The notes beneath the pieces are model-generated. The model had not been told where the DNA came from. It did not search any database and worked only from the letters and a program-made list of their open reading frames with translations. 64,000 bases of DNA, taken from contig NZ_JAMQPR010000001.1 of the NCBI RefSeq assembly GCF_026151345.1, positions 912,231 through 976,230 on the forward strand. Reading direction: 5' to 3'. Below are positions 1 to 8,497 of the stretch, piece after piece (position 1 is the first letter of the stretch; every line of letters starts with the position of its first letter). Position numbers and translations under genes: made by a program. This stretch comes from Leptospira paudalimensis (GTDB lineage: Bacteria > Spirochaetota > Leptospiria > Leptospirales > Leptospiraceae).

Positions 1-426
1 ATCCTAAAATCAATTCCATTTACTCTTGTTAGTTTATCTGTGTTGCCAATATTATATATAGCTGCAATTACATCAATAAGCCAAAATGAAGTTTTTGGAG
101 GTGGCAAAATTCGATTTTTGATAGCGGGATTTTTGTATTTGGGTGTATTTTGTTCACAACTCATCTATTCCTTTTACAATCACTACTTCCTTTTCACACT
201 TCCTTTTATCACACTACATTCTTTGATTTTATTCCCAACACTTTGGCGAGCCATTCAAAATCCAATACCAACTTTGATCGGGAAGTCAGTAAAAATGGGA
301 GTATTAACATTAATCCTTTTGAACGCCAGTTTTGCCGCCGCTTCTGGTGTGATACCAATTGCAATTCTCATTCTTTTTATGTTACCTTTGTCATTTTTAA
401 TCGCAAAGTATTTTGCAGTCACATAA
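1..426 (+). CDS. eboC: EboC, UbiA-like prenyltransferase (3' part only)
   Basis: The reading frame is open from base 1, so the gene begins outside the window and only about 141 C-terminal residues are visible. They are very hydrophobic, with about four membrane helices separated by short basic loops, as in the C-terminal half of UbiA-superfamily prenyltransferases. None of the DxxxD prenyl-diphosphate motifs fall in this part, so the family call rests mainly on context. It lies 8 nt before an eboD-like gene and is followed by eboE and eboF in the conserved ebo order. An internal GTG at position 40 could be mistaken for a start. Function is inferred from the operon; the product would sit in the inner membrane. 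Confidence 0.7.
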   Translation: MLKSIPFTLVSLSVLPILYIAAITSISQNEVFGGGKIRFLIAGFLYLGVFCSQLIYSFYNHYFLFTLPFITLHSLILFPTLWRAIQNPIPTLIGKSVKMGVLTLILLNASFAAASGVIPIAILILFMLPLSFLIAKYFAVT

Positions 427-434
427 CAGATAAA

Positions 435-1595
435 ATGTCAAATCGATTTAATAGTATCCAATCTGAGTTTCAAGTATCCTATCGATATGAAGTATTTTTC
501 GCAAAACATCTGTTCGCTTTAGGAAATTCGGTAATAAGTAATTTTTTTGATTTCCAAGAACAAGAAGGAACAAAAAAGAAAGTTTTGGTTGTTGTTGATA
601 ATGGAATCCTGGAACACCAAAATCACCTATTGGATTCCATACATTCCTATTTTGAAACTAATGTAACATCTGTTCAATTAGTAAAAAATATTTTGACCAT
701 CCCTGGAGGTGAAAATGCAAAAAACCAAAATGAATTTTGGGAATTGGTTTCCTCTGCCATCAGTGAGTATGGGATAGATAGGCACTCCTATGTAATGGCT
801 ATTGGTGGTGGTGCCTTCCTTGATATGGTAGGATTTGCAACAGCGGTATCCCATCGAGGCATTCGTTTGATAAGGATTCCAACTACTGTCCTTTCCCAAA
901 ATGATTCGGGAGTAGGAGTCAAAAATAGCATCAATTACCTTGGGAAAAAAAACTTCTTAGGTACGTTTGCACCACCCATTGCCGTTTTTAATGACTCTTC
1001 GTTTCTTGTTTCCTTGGATGAGAGAGATTGGCGTTCTGGGATAGCGGAAGCTGTAAAGGTATCGTTGATTAAAGAGGAAACTTTTTTTCGTTGGATTGAA
1101 TCGAATGTTCAATCACTCGTGAACCGAGACATCGGTGTGATGGAACAGTTAGTCTTTGACTGTGCAAGACTGCATATAGAACACATTCGGAGTGGAGATC
1201 CTTTCGAATTTGGTTCCTCAAGGCCTTTGGATTTTGGGCATTGGTTTGCACATAAATTAGAATACCTTTCCAATTTTTCCATTCGTCATGGTGAAGCAGT
1301 GGCGGTGGGAATTGCACTCGATTCGATCTATTCTTTTTTGAGTGGTGATTTAGAAGAAAAAGAATATTTGCGTATCTTACGTTTGTTATTGGGACTCGGG
1401 TTTACATTGAATTTCCCAATTCTATTAGAGAAAGGAAAAGAAAATTTAGAAATAGCCTTGGAAGAGTTTAGAGAACATCTAGGTGGTAAACTCACATTGT
1501 TAATGTTAGATGGAATCGGAAAACCGAAAGAAGTGTATTCCATGGATCAATCTATTTTAATGTCTGCTTTTGATATTATGGTTAATTTCCGATGA
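435..1595 (+). CDS. eboD: EboD, 3-dehydroquinate synthase-like metalloenzyme
   Basis: A 386-residue sugar-phosphate cyclase of the dehydroquinate synthase superfamily. It has the NAD-binding glycine motif GGGAFLD (124-130) and three candidate metal ligands: E205 in GIAEAVK, H269 in LDFGHWFAHKLE and H285 in RHGEAVAVG. The frame is open 285 nt further upstream, but that part overlaps eboC in another frame. The ATG at 435, 8 nt after the eboC stop, gives an N-terminus of normal length. The stop overlaps the start of eboE (ATGA), implying translational coupling. The gene lies in an ebo operon rather than with aro genes, so I infer a specialised cyclase rather than the housekeeping AroB. The true substrate is unknown. 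Confidence 0.85.
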   Translation: MSNRFNSIQSEFQVSYRYEVFFAKHLFALGNSVISNFFDFQEQEGTKKKVLVVVDNGILEHQNHLLDSIHSYFETNVTSVQLVKNILTIPGGENAKNQNEFWELVSSAISEYGIDRHSYVMAIGGGAFLDMVGFATAVSHRGIRLIRIPTTVLSQNDSGVGVKNSINYLGKKNFLGTFAPPIAVFNDSSFLVSLDERDWRSGIAEAVKVSLIKEETFFRWIESNVQSLVNRDIGVMEQLVFDCARLHIEHIRSGDPFEFGSSRPLDFGHWFAHKLEYLSNFSIRHGEAVAVGIALDSIYSFLSGDLEEKEYLRILRLLLGLGFTLNFPILLEKGKENLEIALEEFREHLGGKLTLLMLDGIGKPKEVYSMDQSILMSAFDIMVNFR

Positions 1596-2800
1596 AAACA
1601 AAATTTGGACACTTAACCTATTGTTCCAATATCCATATCGGAGAATCTTGGGAAGACCATTTTCAGGAATTAAAAATCTATCTTCCTAAGATCAAATCAC
1701 AAATTTCACCGAATGAACCTTTTGGAATAGGCCTTCGTTTATCCAATGAAGCTTCGCTAAGCCTTTCCCAAGAAGAAAATCTATTCGAATGGAAAAATTG
1801 GCTCAAACAGGAATCGATGTATGTGATATCGATCAATGGATTCCCGTATGGAGGATTCCATTCTGATGTTGTGAAAGAGAAAGTTTATCATCCCGATTGG
1901 TCAACGTTAGAAAGGTATGATTATACAAAACGATTGTTTTTATTATTAAATGAAATGTTACCTCAAGGAGAGGAAGGAGGTGTTTCCACCCCTCCACTTT
2001 CGTATCTCTATTTTGAGTCCAATGAAACAGATTTTGAAAAAAGAAAAAATAAATGTAATCATTTCATCATCCAAACACTAGTCGACTTGATCCGAATTAA
2101 AAAAAAGGAATCACGAATCCTACACTTAGACATTGAACCAGAACCTGATGGTTTCCTCGGAACTTTTGCAAACTTGGTCCATTGGTACGAAAAAGAACTT
2201 TTGCCTATGGCAGTACCAATTTTAAGTAAAGAATTTGGATTTGATGAAGGAATTGCCATCCAAAATACGAAAGAACACATTCGATTATGTTTGGATGTGT
2301 GCCACCTAGCAGTCACACACGAGATGAACGATGGTTTGTTTTCAGAGTTAGAACGAACTGGAATCAAAGTAGGTAGGATCCAAGTGAGTTCCGCTTTAAA
2401 GGTGGAGTTTTCTGGATCGATCGAAGGAAAACTCAATTTATTAAAACCCTTTGATGAAAAAAAATACTTACACCAAGTAGTGGCCGTAAAACAAAATGGA
2501 ACGATGCTTTCATATCAAGATTTAGGGGAAGCGATCCTCAATGGTGCAGAGATGGGTGAAGAATGGAGAATCCATTTCCATGTTCCTATCTTTTTGGATT
2601 CGTATGGTGAGTTTTTGTCTACCCAAGAAGAATTGATTGCAGTGTTGAAAATGCAGAAACAATCACCTTTTACAAATGTATTGGAAATTGAAACTTACAC
2701 TTGGAATGTCCTTCCTACACCTTTACAAATTACATTAGAATCATCCATCGTAAGAGAACTCAATTGGGTAAAAACAATTTTGAGTGAAAAGAAAAACTAA
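1592..2800 (+). CDS. eboE: EboE, xylose-isomerase-like TIM-barrel protein
   Basis: A 402-residue protein resembling the EboE 'metabolite traffic' family of the sugar phosphate isomerase/epimerase (AP endonuclease 2) fold. Visible features include the N-terminal FGHLTYCSNIHIGESW segment, the FPYGGFH segment near residue 85, the acidic strand end LHLDIEPEPDGFLG near 170, and the CLDVCHLAV motif near 235 that supplies metal-ligand-like D and H residues. The start ATG overlaps the eboD stop by 4 nt. EboE is a conserved ebo member in cyanobacteria and other bacteria, where the cluster has been linked to moving secondary-metabolite precursors. No reaction is established. The substrate in this organism cannot be told from sequence. 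Confidence 0.85.
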   Translation: MKTKFGHLTYCSNIHIGESWEDHFQELKIYLPKIKSQISPNEPFGIGLRLSNEASLSLSQEENLFEWKNWLKQESMYVISINGFPYGGFHSDVVKEKVYHPDWSTLERYDYTKRLFLLLNEMLPQGEEGGVSTPPLSYLYFESNETDFEKRKNKCNHFIIQTLVDLIRIKKKESRILHLDIEPEPDGFLGTFANLVHWYEKELLPMAVPILSKEFGFDEGIAIQNTKEHIRLCLDVCHLAVTHEMNDGLFSELERTGIKVGRIQVSSALKVEFSGSIEGKLNLLKPFDEKKYLHQVVAVKQNGTMLSYQDLGEAILNGAEMGEEWRIHFHVPIFLDSYGEFLSTQEELIAVLKMQKQSPFTNVLEIETYTWNVLPTPLQITLESSIVRELNWVKTILSEKKN

Positions 2801-2806
2801 ATCCAA

Positions 2807-4201
2807 ATGAAACAAACAAAAACAAAATTCAAAAAAACCGTTGTCATCAATATCGTGGGGGTTTCGAAATCTGTCATATCGGAACACACTCCCTTTTTAA
2901 AAGAATATCTTACATCTAAAAACCATACACTCATTGAACCAATGTTACCTGGTGTCACAACAAGCACACAGAGTACATACCTAACTGGTACATGGCCAAG
3001 TCAACATGGGATTGTGGGGAATGGATGGTATGATCGAAATGATTCCGAAGTGAAATTTTGGAAACAATCCAATCATCTGGTTTATGGAGAAAAAATTTGG
3101 GAGAAAGCCAAAAAAATAGATCCTAAGTTTACATGTTCCAAAATGTTTTGGTGGTACAATATGTACTCTTCGGCAGATTATTCTGTAACACCCAGACCAC
3201 AATACCATGCAGATGGAGTTAAAGCACCTGATTGTTATTCCCATCCACCTGAACTTAGAGATGAACTGCAAAAGAAATTCGGAGCTTTCCCTTTATTTCA
3301 TTTTTGGGGACCAAATGCAAACATTCGTTCTACTAAATGGATCAAAGATGCCACTCTTTATGTGGATGAAAAGTATGATCCAACATTGACATTCGTGTAT
3401 TTACCCCATTTGGATTATGGGTTGCAAAAGGTTGGTTCAAACGTATCCAAACTAAAAAAGGAACTATTTGAACTGGATCAGATTGTAAAAGAATTAGTGG
3501 AATCCTATCAAAAGAAAAATGCCAAAGTGATTTTACTTTCTGAATATGGAATTAGTGATGTTCACACTCCCATTCATATCAATCGAATTTTAAGAGAAAA
3601 CAATCTGATACAAGTAAGAAAGGAACGTTGGTATGAACATTTGGACCCGGGTGCATCTCGGGCATTTGCCGTTTCTGACCACCAAATCTCACATATTTAT
3701 TGTAAGGATGAAAAATCCTTACAACTTACAAAAAAAATCGCCAAACAAATACCAGGTGTGGACTTAGTTCTGGATAAAAAAGAACAAAAAAAATACCACA
3801 TTCACCATGAAAGATCAGGGGATCTTGTTTTAGTCGCAAAAGAAGGTTATTGGTTTACTTACTATTATTGGATGAATGACAAAGAGGCTCCAGATTACGC
3901 CCGCTTGGTGGACATCCATCGAAAACCTGGGTATGATCCCGCAGAACTCTTTTTAAACCCAAGTCAAAAGTTTGTAAAATGGAAGGTGATTTGGACATTA
4001 ATCAAGAAAAAACTTGGGTTTCGTTACTTAATGGATGTGATTCCATTAGATGCAGACTTGGTAAGAGGTTCTCATGGTGGAATTCCAAGGAGTCCAGAAT
4101 TTTACCCTATTTTTGCAGCAGAAATCCCACTCCCTAAGAAAAATATTTCTGCTATAAAAGTGTACGATTTCATCTGGGAGCAGATGACTTCTGAGATTTA
4201 A
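2807..4201 (+). CDS. eboF: EboF, nucleotide pyrophosphatase/alkaline phosphatase-superfamily protein
   Basis: A 464-residue member of the type I phosphodiesterase/nucleotide pyrophosphatase superfamily in the EboF subgroup. The nucleophile region TTSTQSTYLTGTWPSQHG (about residues 48-65) and the NGWYDRND, MFWWYNMYS and VTPRPQYHADG segments are strongly EboF-like. The usual metal-ligand motif SDHG reads SEYG here (about 245). The N-terminal Asp of canonical family members is absent (VINIVGVSKS). The DxxxH ligand pair reads DYGLQ. A D-H pair (AVSDHQ) and SHGG near the C-terminus remain. The gene starts 6 nt after eboE and has no signal peptide. It appears to be the last gene of the operon, since a regulator with its own GTG start follows. 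Confidence 0.8.
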   Translation: MKQTKTKFKKTVVINIVGVSKSVISEHTPFLKEYLTSKNHTLIEPMLPGVTTSTQSTYLTGTWPSQHGIVGNGWYDRNDSEVKFWKQSNHLVYGEKIWEKAKKIDPKFTCSKMFWWYNMYSSADYSVTPRPQYHADGVKAPDCYSHPPELRDELQKKFGAFPLFHFWGPNANIRSTKWIKDATLYVDEKYDPTLTFVYLPHLDYGLQKVGSNVSKLKKELFELDQIVKELVESYQKKNAKVILLSEYGISDVHTPIHINRILRENNLIQVRKERWYEHLDPGASRAFAVSDHQISHIYCKDEKSLQLTKKIAKQIPGVDLVLDKKEQKKYHIHHERSGDLVLVAKEGYWFTYYYWMNDKEAPDYARLVDIHRKPGYDPAELFLNPSQKFVKWKVIWTLIKKKLGFRYLMDVIPLDADLVRGSHGGIPRSPEFYPIFAAEIPLPKKNISAIKVYDFIWEQMTSEI

Positions 4202-4242
4202 ATGTTTGACTCGTACCTTTATAAATCATTTTTTTTAATTCA

Positions 4243-5451
4243 GTGTCCGTAGAAGATATCAAAATTGTAACATACTCGAAAGGGGCAGCCATTGTTGTCC
4301 AAAATTCCGTAAATACTGGGAATTTTTTCATCGTTAAATCGGGCCGGGTTTCGGTAGATTCCGAACACATCGTTGTTGACCATGAACTTGCTTATTATGA
4401 AGCGGGGGATAGTTTTGGATTGGTTTCAGCACTCACAGAACATAGGTTCCTTGTCACATTATTTGCTGACACAGATGTAGAACTGGTGCAAATTCCAATC
4501 CGCCTCCTCGGTTCTTACTTGAAAGAACGGAAAGAACTTGCGATGAAAATTTTAGGCCTTTATTCTAGAGAATTGAGAACCCTTCAAAAACATCTATCAA
4601 AAGCAAATAAACCAGCAGATCGTGAATACCATCCCGAACGTTTGGTACAAAATGCACGGACTTATCTTTCTTGGCAAAAACCAAGTCTTGCTGCTTATTC
4701 TTTGCAAGCTTTTCTCAAATGGTCTAAAGAAAACAATTCCACAGACAATGTACAGGAAGCGTCCGACTTATTTAAGTCAGTTGCCACTTCCTACAAACCA
4801 TTTCCTTGGGACAATATGCAGTCCACTTTGGAAGCCGGCGAAGTTCTTTTTGTGGAAAGTGAAAAGAGTAACGAGATCTACGTTGTGTTAGAAGGGAATG
4901 TAAAACTATTTGGAATTGTTCGTGGATTTGAATACGTTATCGATGTCCTAGGGCCTGGTGAGATTTTCGGTGAAATGTCCCTCATTGACAATGCTCCGAG
5001 GATGGCATCAGCGATCACAGAAACCAAAAGCAAAATCCTAAGAGTGACTCCAGAGAATTTATTTGAGTCAGTTGGGCCATCTTTACTGCAAAAGATTTTT
5101 GAGAGTATTGCACGTCGTATTTGGTTTTCCCACCAAAGACTGGTCATATTACGTTTGAAAACACCAGTCACCAGACTATATGCATATTTGTACAATTCCA
5201 TCCGTGACCAGGACATTCGACTCGGCCGAAATTTAGACGCAAGTTTATCCACTCCCCATACGATTTATATCCAGATGGAAGAGTTGTGTAATATGTGCGG
5301 GATCATCAAACTAAAACAGGAAAGTATCGATGAATTCAAAGCAGATACAAACCTTGTGATCGAACCCAACCGCATTACCATTAAAAGTAGAAAACGTTTG
5401 GAAGAAAAATTGGGCCACTTCAAATCAAAAGAGGGTCAAATTGTTGCCTAA
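4243..5451 (+). CDS. Tandem cyclic-nucleotide-binding (Crp-type) regulator
   Basis: A 402-residue cytoplasmic protein starting at GTG. Two cNMP-binding beta-rolls are visible. The first (about residues 5-100) is degenerate. The second (about 195-300) carries the phosphate-binding-cassette-like FGEMSLIDNAPRMASA. The C-terminal 90 residues resemble a Crp winged helix: an LxxLLxN-like helix, then MEELCNMCGI and VIEPNRITIKS. The recognition helix is poorly conserved, so DNA binding is likely but not certain. The linker (about 110-190) is helical and may dimerise. It follows eboF by 41 nt and could be co-transcribed. A nucleotide cyclase gene occurs at 60183 in the same window, but no functional link is shown. 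Confidence 0.7.
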   Translation: MSVEDIKIVTYSKGAAIVVQNSVNTGNFFIVKSGRVSVDSEHIVVDHELAYYEAGDSFGLVSALTEHRFLVTLFADTDVELVQIPIRLLGSYLKERKELAMKILGLYSRELRTLQKHLSKANKPADREYHPERLVQNARTYLSWQKPSLAAYSLQAFLKWSKENNSTDNVQEASDLFKSVATSYKPFPWDNMQSTLEAGEVLFVESEKSNEIYVVLEGNVKLFGIVRGFEYVIDVLGPGEIFGEMSLIDNAPRMASAITETKSKILRVTPENLFESVGPSLLQKIFESIARRIWFSHQRLVILRLKTPVTRLYAYLYNSIRDQDIRLGRNLDASLSTPHTIYIQMEELCNMCGIIKLKQESIDEFKADTNLVIEPNRITIKSRKRLEEKLGHFKSKEGQIVA

Positions 5452-5497
5452 CCCTTCTAAAATTTGTATCAATTTTTCCAATCTGTGATTTAGTTCG

Positions 5498-5881
5498 GTG
5501 ATGAAAAAGTTTTTCGTGTATTCCCTTGCTTTGTTTTATATAGTCGCAGGCACTAACCATTTCTTTTCACCTGAATTTTACCTGGAAATGATGCCTGACT
5601 ATCTACCTTTTCACGAATTACTCAATGTTACCAGTGGTCTTTCTGAAATCACTCTTGGCCTTCTTGTTTTATACGAACGGATGAGAAAATTGGCATGTTA
5701 TGGAATCATCCTCCTCTTACTAGCGATTTATCCTGCTAATATCAATATGTTATTAGAAGCGTTAGACGGAAAGGACTTTGGAGTTCCGATTTGGGCATTA
5801 TACGTTAGGTTACCATTTCAATTTTTGTTTATTTATTGGGCATGGGCCGTTCGTGATTTCAAATTGTCTGAATCTACATAA
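5498..5881 (+). CDS. DoxX-like small membrane protein
   Basis: A 127-residue integral membrane protein with four predicted helices. The N-terminal motif YIVAGTNHFF (about 13-22) and the ETLG-like SEITLGLLVL segment in helix 2 match the DoxX/DoxX-like pattern. It starts with GTG ATG; either codon could initiate, adding or removing one residue. Proteins of this fold are often linked to quinone- or thiol-redox processes or are regulated by adjacent small regulators, but nothing here fixes the function. The winged-helix gene 26 nt downstream on the same strand suggests a two-gene transcription unit. Confidence 0.65.
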   Translation: MMKKFFVYSLALFYIVAGTNHFFSPEFYLEMMPDYLPFHELLNVTSGLSEITLGLLVLYERMRKLACYGIILLLLAIYPANINMLLEALDGKDFGVPIWALYVRLPFQFLFIYWAWAVRDFKLSEST

Positions 5882-5906
5882 TCGAAAATTAAGGTTCTAA
5901 GATCGA

Positions 5907-6221
5907 ATGACAAAAGACTTAAAACGGAAACCTAAAGAAAGTCCTAAAAAATTAGGACAATGGACGTTCTTATCAAACCACGCTCACGTACTCATTTGTT
6001 TGAGTAAGGACCCCGAAATGCGATTGAAGGATGTTGCAGTGCTAGTTGGGATTACGGAAAGAGCTGTGCAAACCATTGTGAAAGATTTAGTGGATGCGTC
6101 GGTATTACAGAAAAGTAAGGATGGGCGCCGGAACCAATACATCATCCAAACAGACCAGAAACTGAGACACCCTGTCGAAGCCAATCACACAATCTCCGAA
6201 CTTTTGAAATTAGGAAAGTAA
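5907..6221 (+). CDS. Small winged-helix transcriptional regulator
   Basis: A 104-residue basic protein that is almost entirely one winged helix-turn-helix domain. A helix with NHAHVLICLSKDPE (about 24-37) is followed by the HTH core LKDVAVLVGITERAVQTIV and a wing with SKDGRRNQYII (about 70-80). The pattern is MarR/ArsR-like and lacks the metal-binding cysteines of classical ArsR. The basic N-terminus (KRKPKESPKK) is typical of small DNA binders. It lies just downstream of the DoxX-like gene, which it may co-regulate. It converges on the reductase gene, whose stop lies 12 nt away. Confidence 0.7.
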   Translation: MTKDLKRKPKESPKKLGQWTFLSNHAHVLICLSKDPEMRLKDVAVLVGITERAVQTIVKDLVDASVLQKSKDGRRNQYIIQTDQKLRHPVEANHTISELLKLGK

Positions 6222-6233
6222 TTCCCAAACCTG

Positions 6234-7217
6234 TTACGAGGGGAATTCACTTTCTATCTTCAATACTTCATTCACAATTCTTTCATTTATTGGAACAGAT
6301 AATTCAATTTTGCTTGCTTCACTTACGACTTCACCATTGATAAATTCAATTTCTGTTTTTCGTTTATGATCTAAGTCTTGGACCATTGAGGTTCTGATTT
6401 TAAAATACTTTAAACCCAGTAAGATCAGTACCAAATGGCGAATCCAAAGTGGTAATGATCCTTTTCCTCCCCCAAGTTTTTGGATGGGAAAGGAACCAGG
6501 AACCACTCCTTCTTTGATCTGCAACTTGGACATCAGTTCTTTGATTTCTGTGAGGACAGTGATTGCTTGGTTTCGTCCTTTTTGGTTTAGAAATAATTGC
6601 CCCAAAGTCAATTGTTTAGAAGCGGCAAGTCCATTGATGATGGAATTGATGGCAAGTTTATGCCACCTATAGCCAGTAATGTGGTCGGTGAGTACAACAT
6701 CGATCCAAGGTTTTAGGAGTGTTTCCCAGATCAAATTTGGTTTGGTTTGGTCCGAACCACCTAGTACTAAACTACCTGGATTGGACTGAAAGTAGATTCC
6801 ATTTTCTAAAACTTGTGTATTCCATCCAACAACACCAGAAATAATTTTGTTTTTAAAATTCGGGAAGTGTTCTTCTGGTAAGCCGTTTTGGATTAAGATC
6901 CATTTCCCATTTGGATTTAAATGGTTTTTCGTGATTGTAAGGTATTCGTTTAATAATTGGTTTTTGCAACCCAAGATGATGTAGTCAAATGTTTCGGTAT
7001 TGTCTTGAACCAATGTTAAATGGTCTTTTAAGATTATTTCAGTTGTAACACCATTTGGACCTTTAAATTGGATTGGTTTTTCTTTTAAGGAAAAAAGTCT
7101 GTTTTGGTCTTTGCAAAGGATTTTATAAGGAACTTTGTTTTGGTGAAAGGCATGTAATATGGTAACAGTAACAGAGCCAATTCCACAAATTGCAATTGAA
7201 GGATATCCATCGTTCAT
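6234..7217 (-). CDS. Ketopantoate reductase-family (ApbA/PanE-like) dehydrogenase
   Basis: A 327-residue NAD(P)-dependent reductase. The N-terminal Rossmann motif is AICGIGSVT (about 9-17), slightly off the usual GxGxxG. The C-terminal helical domain has the family Lys in YRWHKLAINSIINGL and the signature RKTEIEFINGEVV, which matches the RxTExxxINGxVV substrate/active-site region. PanE reduces 2-dehydropantoate to pantoate for coenzyme A synthesis. Many paralogues exist with other substrates and no pan genes lie nearby, so I name the family rather than the gene. The start is ATG, and the divergent lipoprotein gene begins about 100 nt away. Confidence 0.75.
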   Translation of the reverse strand: MNDGYPSIAICGIGSVTVTILHAFHQNKVPYKILCKDQNRLFSLKEKPIQFKGPNGVTTEIILKDHLTLVQDNTETFDYIILGCKNQLLNEYLTITKNHLNPNGKWILIQNGLPEEHFPNFKNKIISGVVGWNTQVLENGIYFQSNPGSLVLGGSDQTKPNLIWETLLKPWIDVVLTDHITGYRWHKLAINSIINGLAASKQLTLGQLFLNQKGRNQAITVLTEIKELMSKLQIKEGVVPGSFPIQKLGGGKGSLPLWIRHLVLILLGLKYFKIRTSMVQDLDHKRKTEIEFINGEVVSEASKIELSVPINERIVNEVLKIESEFPS

Positions 7218-7320
7218 ATTTAAAACGATTCTATTTCTTCATAAAGAAAAATCTTCTCTTTTTTATTGACTCTTTTTTGAATTTCAGTAAAAAAAGAAAT
7301 CCATCAAAAAGGGGTCTAAA

Positions 7321-7692
7321 ATGAAAAAGATTCTGATTCGCATTTTGCCATTGTTGTTAGTTGGTTCCTTACTTGGGAATTGTGTCTACTCAGAGTTACG
7401 TACTCCTGGTCTTGCTGCCAACATGACTCAGTATGTTATGAATTCTGATGACTACCAAATCATTGGACCTGTTGAAACCCAAGGTGAATTTGTCACTTGG
7501 TTCTTGGTTGTTTTAACAGGTGAAACTGGTTACAGTGATTTATTAAAACAAGCGAGAGAAAAAGGTGGAGATGATATCATCAACTATCGATTTGAAATTA
7601 GACAAAAAAGCATTTTGTTAATTGTTTGGAATCGAGTGATTTGGAATGCATCTGCGATTGCGATCAAATACAGGGACAAAATTAAAAAATAA
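7321..7692 (+). CDS. Small lipoprotein, possibly TRL-like
   Basis: A 123-residue protein with a basic N-terminus, a hydrophobic stretch and a lipobox ending SLLGNC (C21), so it should be a lipid-anchored envelope protein. The mature part contains a hydrophobic segment (TWFLVVLTG), then a GGDDIINYRFE turn and a C-terminal beta-strand region ending IAIKYRDK. This loosely recalls the TRL-like family, but I would not insist on it. A TTGACT box lies about 50 nt upstream and an A-rich stretch with AAAGGGG just before the ATG can serve as the ribosome-binding site. Role unknown. It converges with perR. Confidence 0.6.
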   Translation: MKKILIRILPLLLVGSLLGNCVYSELRTPGLAANMTQYVMNSDDYQIIGPVETQGEFVTWFLVVLTGETGYSDLLKQAREKGGDDIINYRFEIRQKSILLIVWNRVIWNASAIAIKYRDKIKK

Positions 7693-7719
7693 ATCCAAGA
7701 ATCCCCTTGGGGGGGAAAT

Positions 7720-8154
7720 TTATTTCCCTCTTAAGGTGATGACAAGTTTTGGGTTTTGTAATTCCTTTCCAGTTTTCTGAAAATAACTTTCCTTTAATTC
7801 TAGGAGTACCTTTTCTTCCAAGGAATCATTGAGTTCGATGTCTACAATCTCTCCAGAAGTTTCATCGAGCGCATGGTGGTGGACACTTGTATTGGAATCA
7901 AAATGAGTGACACCTGACTTTAGTTCTAACGTACCAAGCAAACCTTTTTCCGCGAACAACTTTAGGTTATTAAAAATGGTCGCCCGGGATGCATGGGGAA
8001 AGTGAGTATTCACCAAATGGAAAACTTCTTCGGCAAACAAATGTTGGTGTTTCTCAAGGAGTAGGTGAGCCATTTCCAATCGTTGGGAAGTGGGACGTAT
8101 TCCATGAGATTCCAAAAGTTCCTTTGTTTTTTGGTAACTTAAATCCATTACCAT
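7720..8154 (-). CDS. perR: PerR-like peroxide-sensing Fur-family repressor
   Basis: A 144-residue Fur-family regulator. The winged-helix recognition region is SRATIFNNLKLFAEKGL (about 56-72). The regulatory metal ligands of PerR are recognisable as H38, D86, H92, H94 and D105; Asp at 86 is the residue that favours PerR over Fur. The protein contains no cysteine at all, so it lacks the structural Zn(Cys4) site of Bacillus PerR. The Leptospira interrogans PerR is also known to lack it. PerR represses peroxide-defence genes with Fe/Mn and is inactivated by H2O2 through histidine oxidation. GGGAG lies 10 nt before the first ATG, favouring that start over the ATG two codons later. A palindrome upstream suggests autoregulation. 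Confidence 0.85.
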   Translation of the reverse strand: MVMDLSYQKTKELLESHGIRPTSQRLEMAHLLLEKHQHLFAEEVFHLVNTHFPHASRATIFNNLKLFAEKGLLGTLELKSGVTHFDSNTSVHHHALDETSGEIVDIELNDSLEEKVLLELKESYFQKTGKELQNPKLVITLRGK

Positions 8155-8188
8155 TGCAATTTCTCTCCCTACTTAATTTTGTCAATAA

Positions 8189-8203
8189 TTAGACTAAGTC
8201 TAA
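8189..8203. promoter_or_regulatory. Per-box-like palindrome upstream of perR
   Basis: The sequence TTAGACT-A-AGTCTAA is a perfect 7-1-7 inverted repeat, the geometry of PerR/Fur boxes (TTATAATnATTATAA in Bacillus). It lies 35-49 nt upstream of the perR start in an AT-rich stretch expected to hold the perR promoter. I infer autoregulation. No binding data are available here. Confidence 0.7.
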
Positions 8204-8497
8204 ATATAAAAGTCGGCCTCTTTTTATAGGAATTTGTTCCCATCTTGTGGAATTTACTACAAAACGACTGTACCTTTCCGAGACTCGTTCTTTTCCCGAA
8301 AGGGATCAGAAGTCATACTGATCGGAGATTTGGAATTACGGATAGGATAACATCTGTTAGATTTATTTTGAAAGAACTATTGGTTTTATGATTTTTTGGT
8401 GAGTGAGGATTCAATTTATGAATCTGGCAAACGTAAAAAAATCCTTGCACTTCCCGAGATTCACATTTCAATCCTCTCGGTGTTCCAAGCAAGTACC

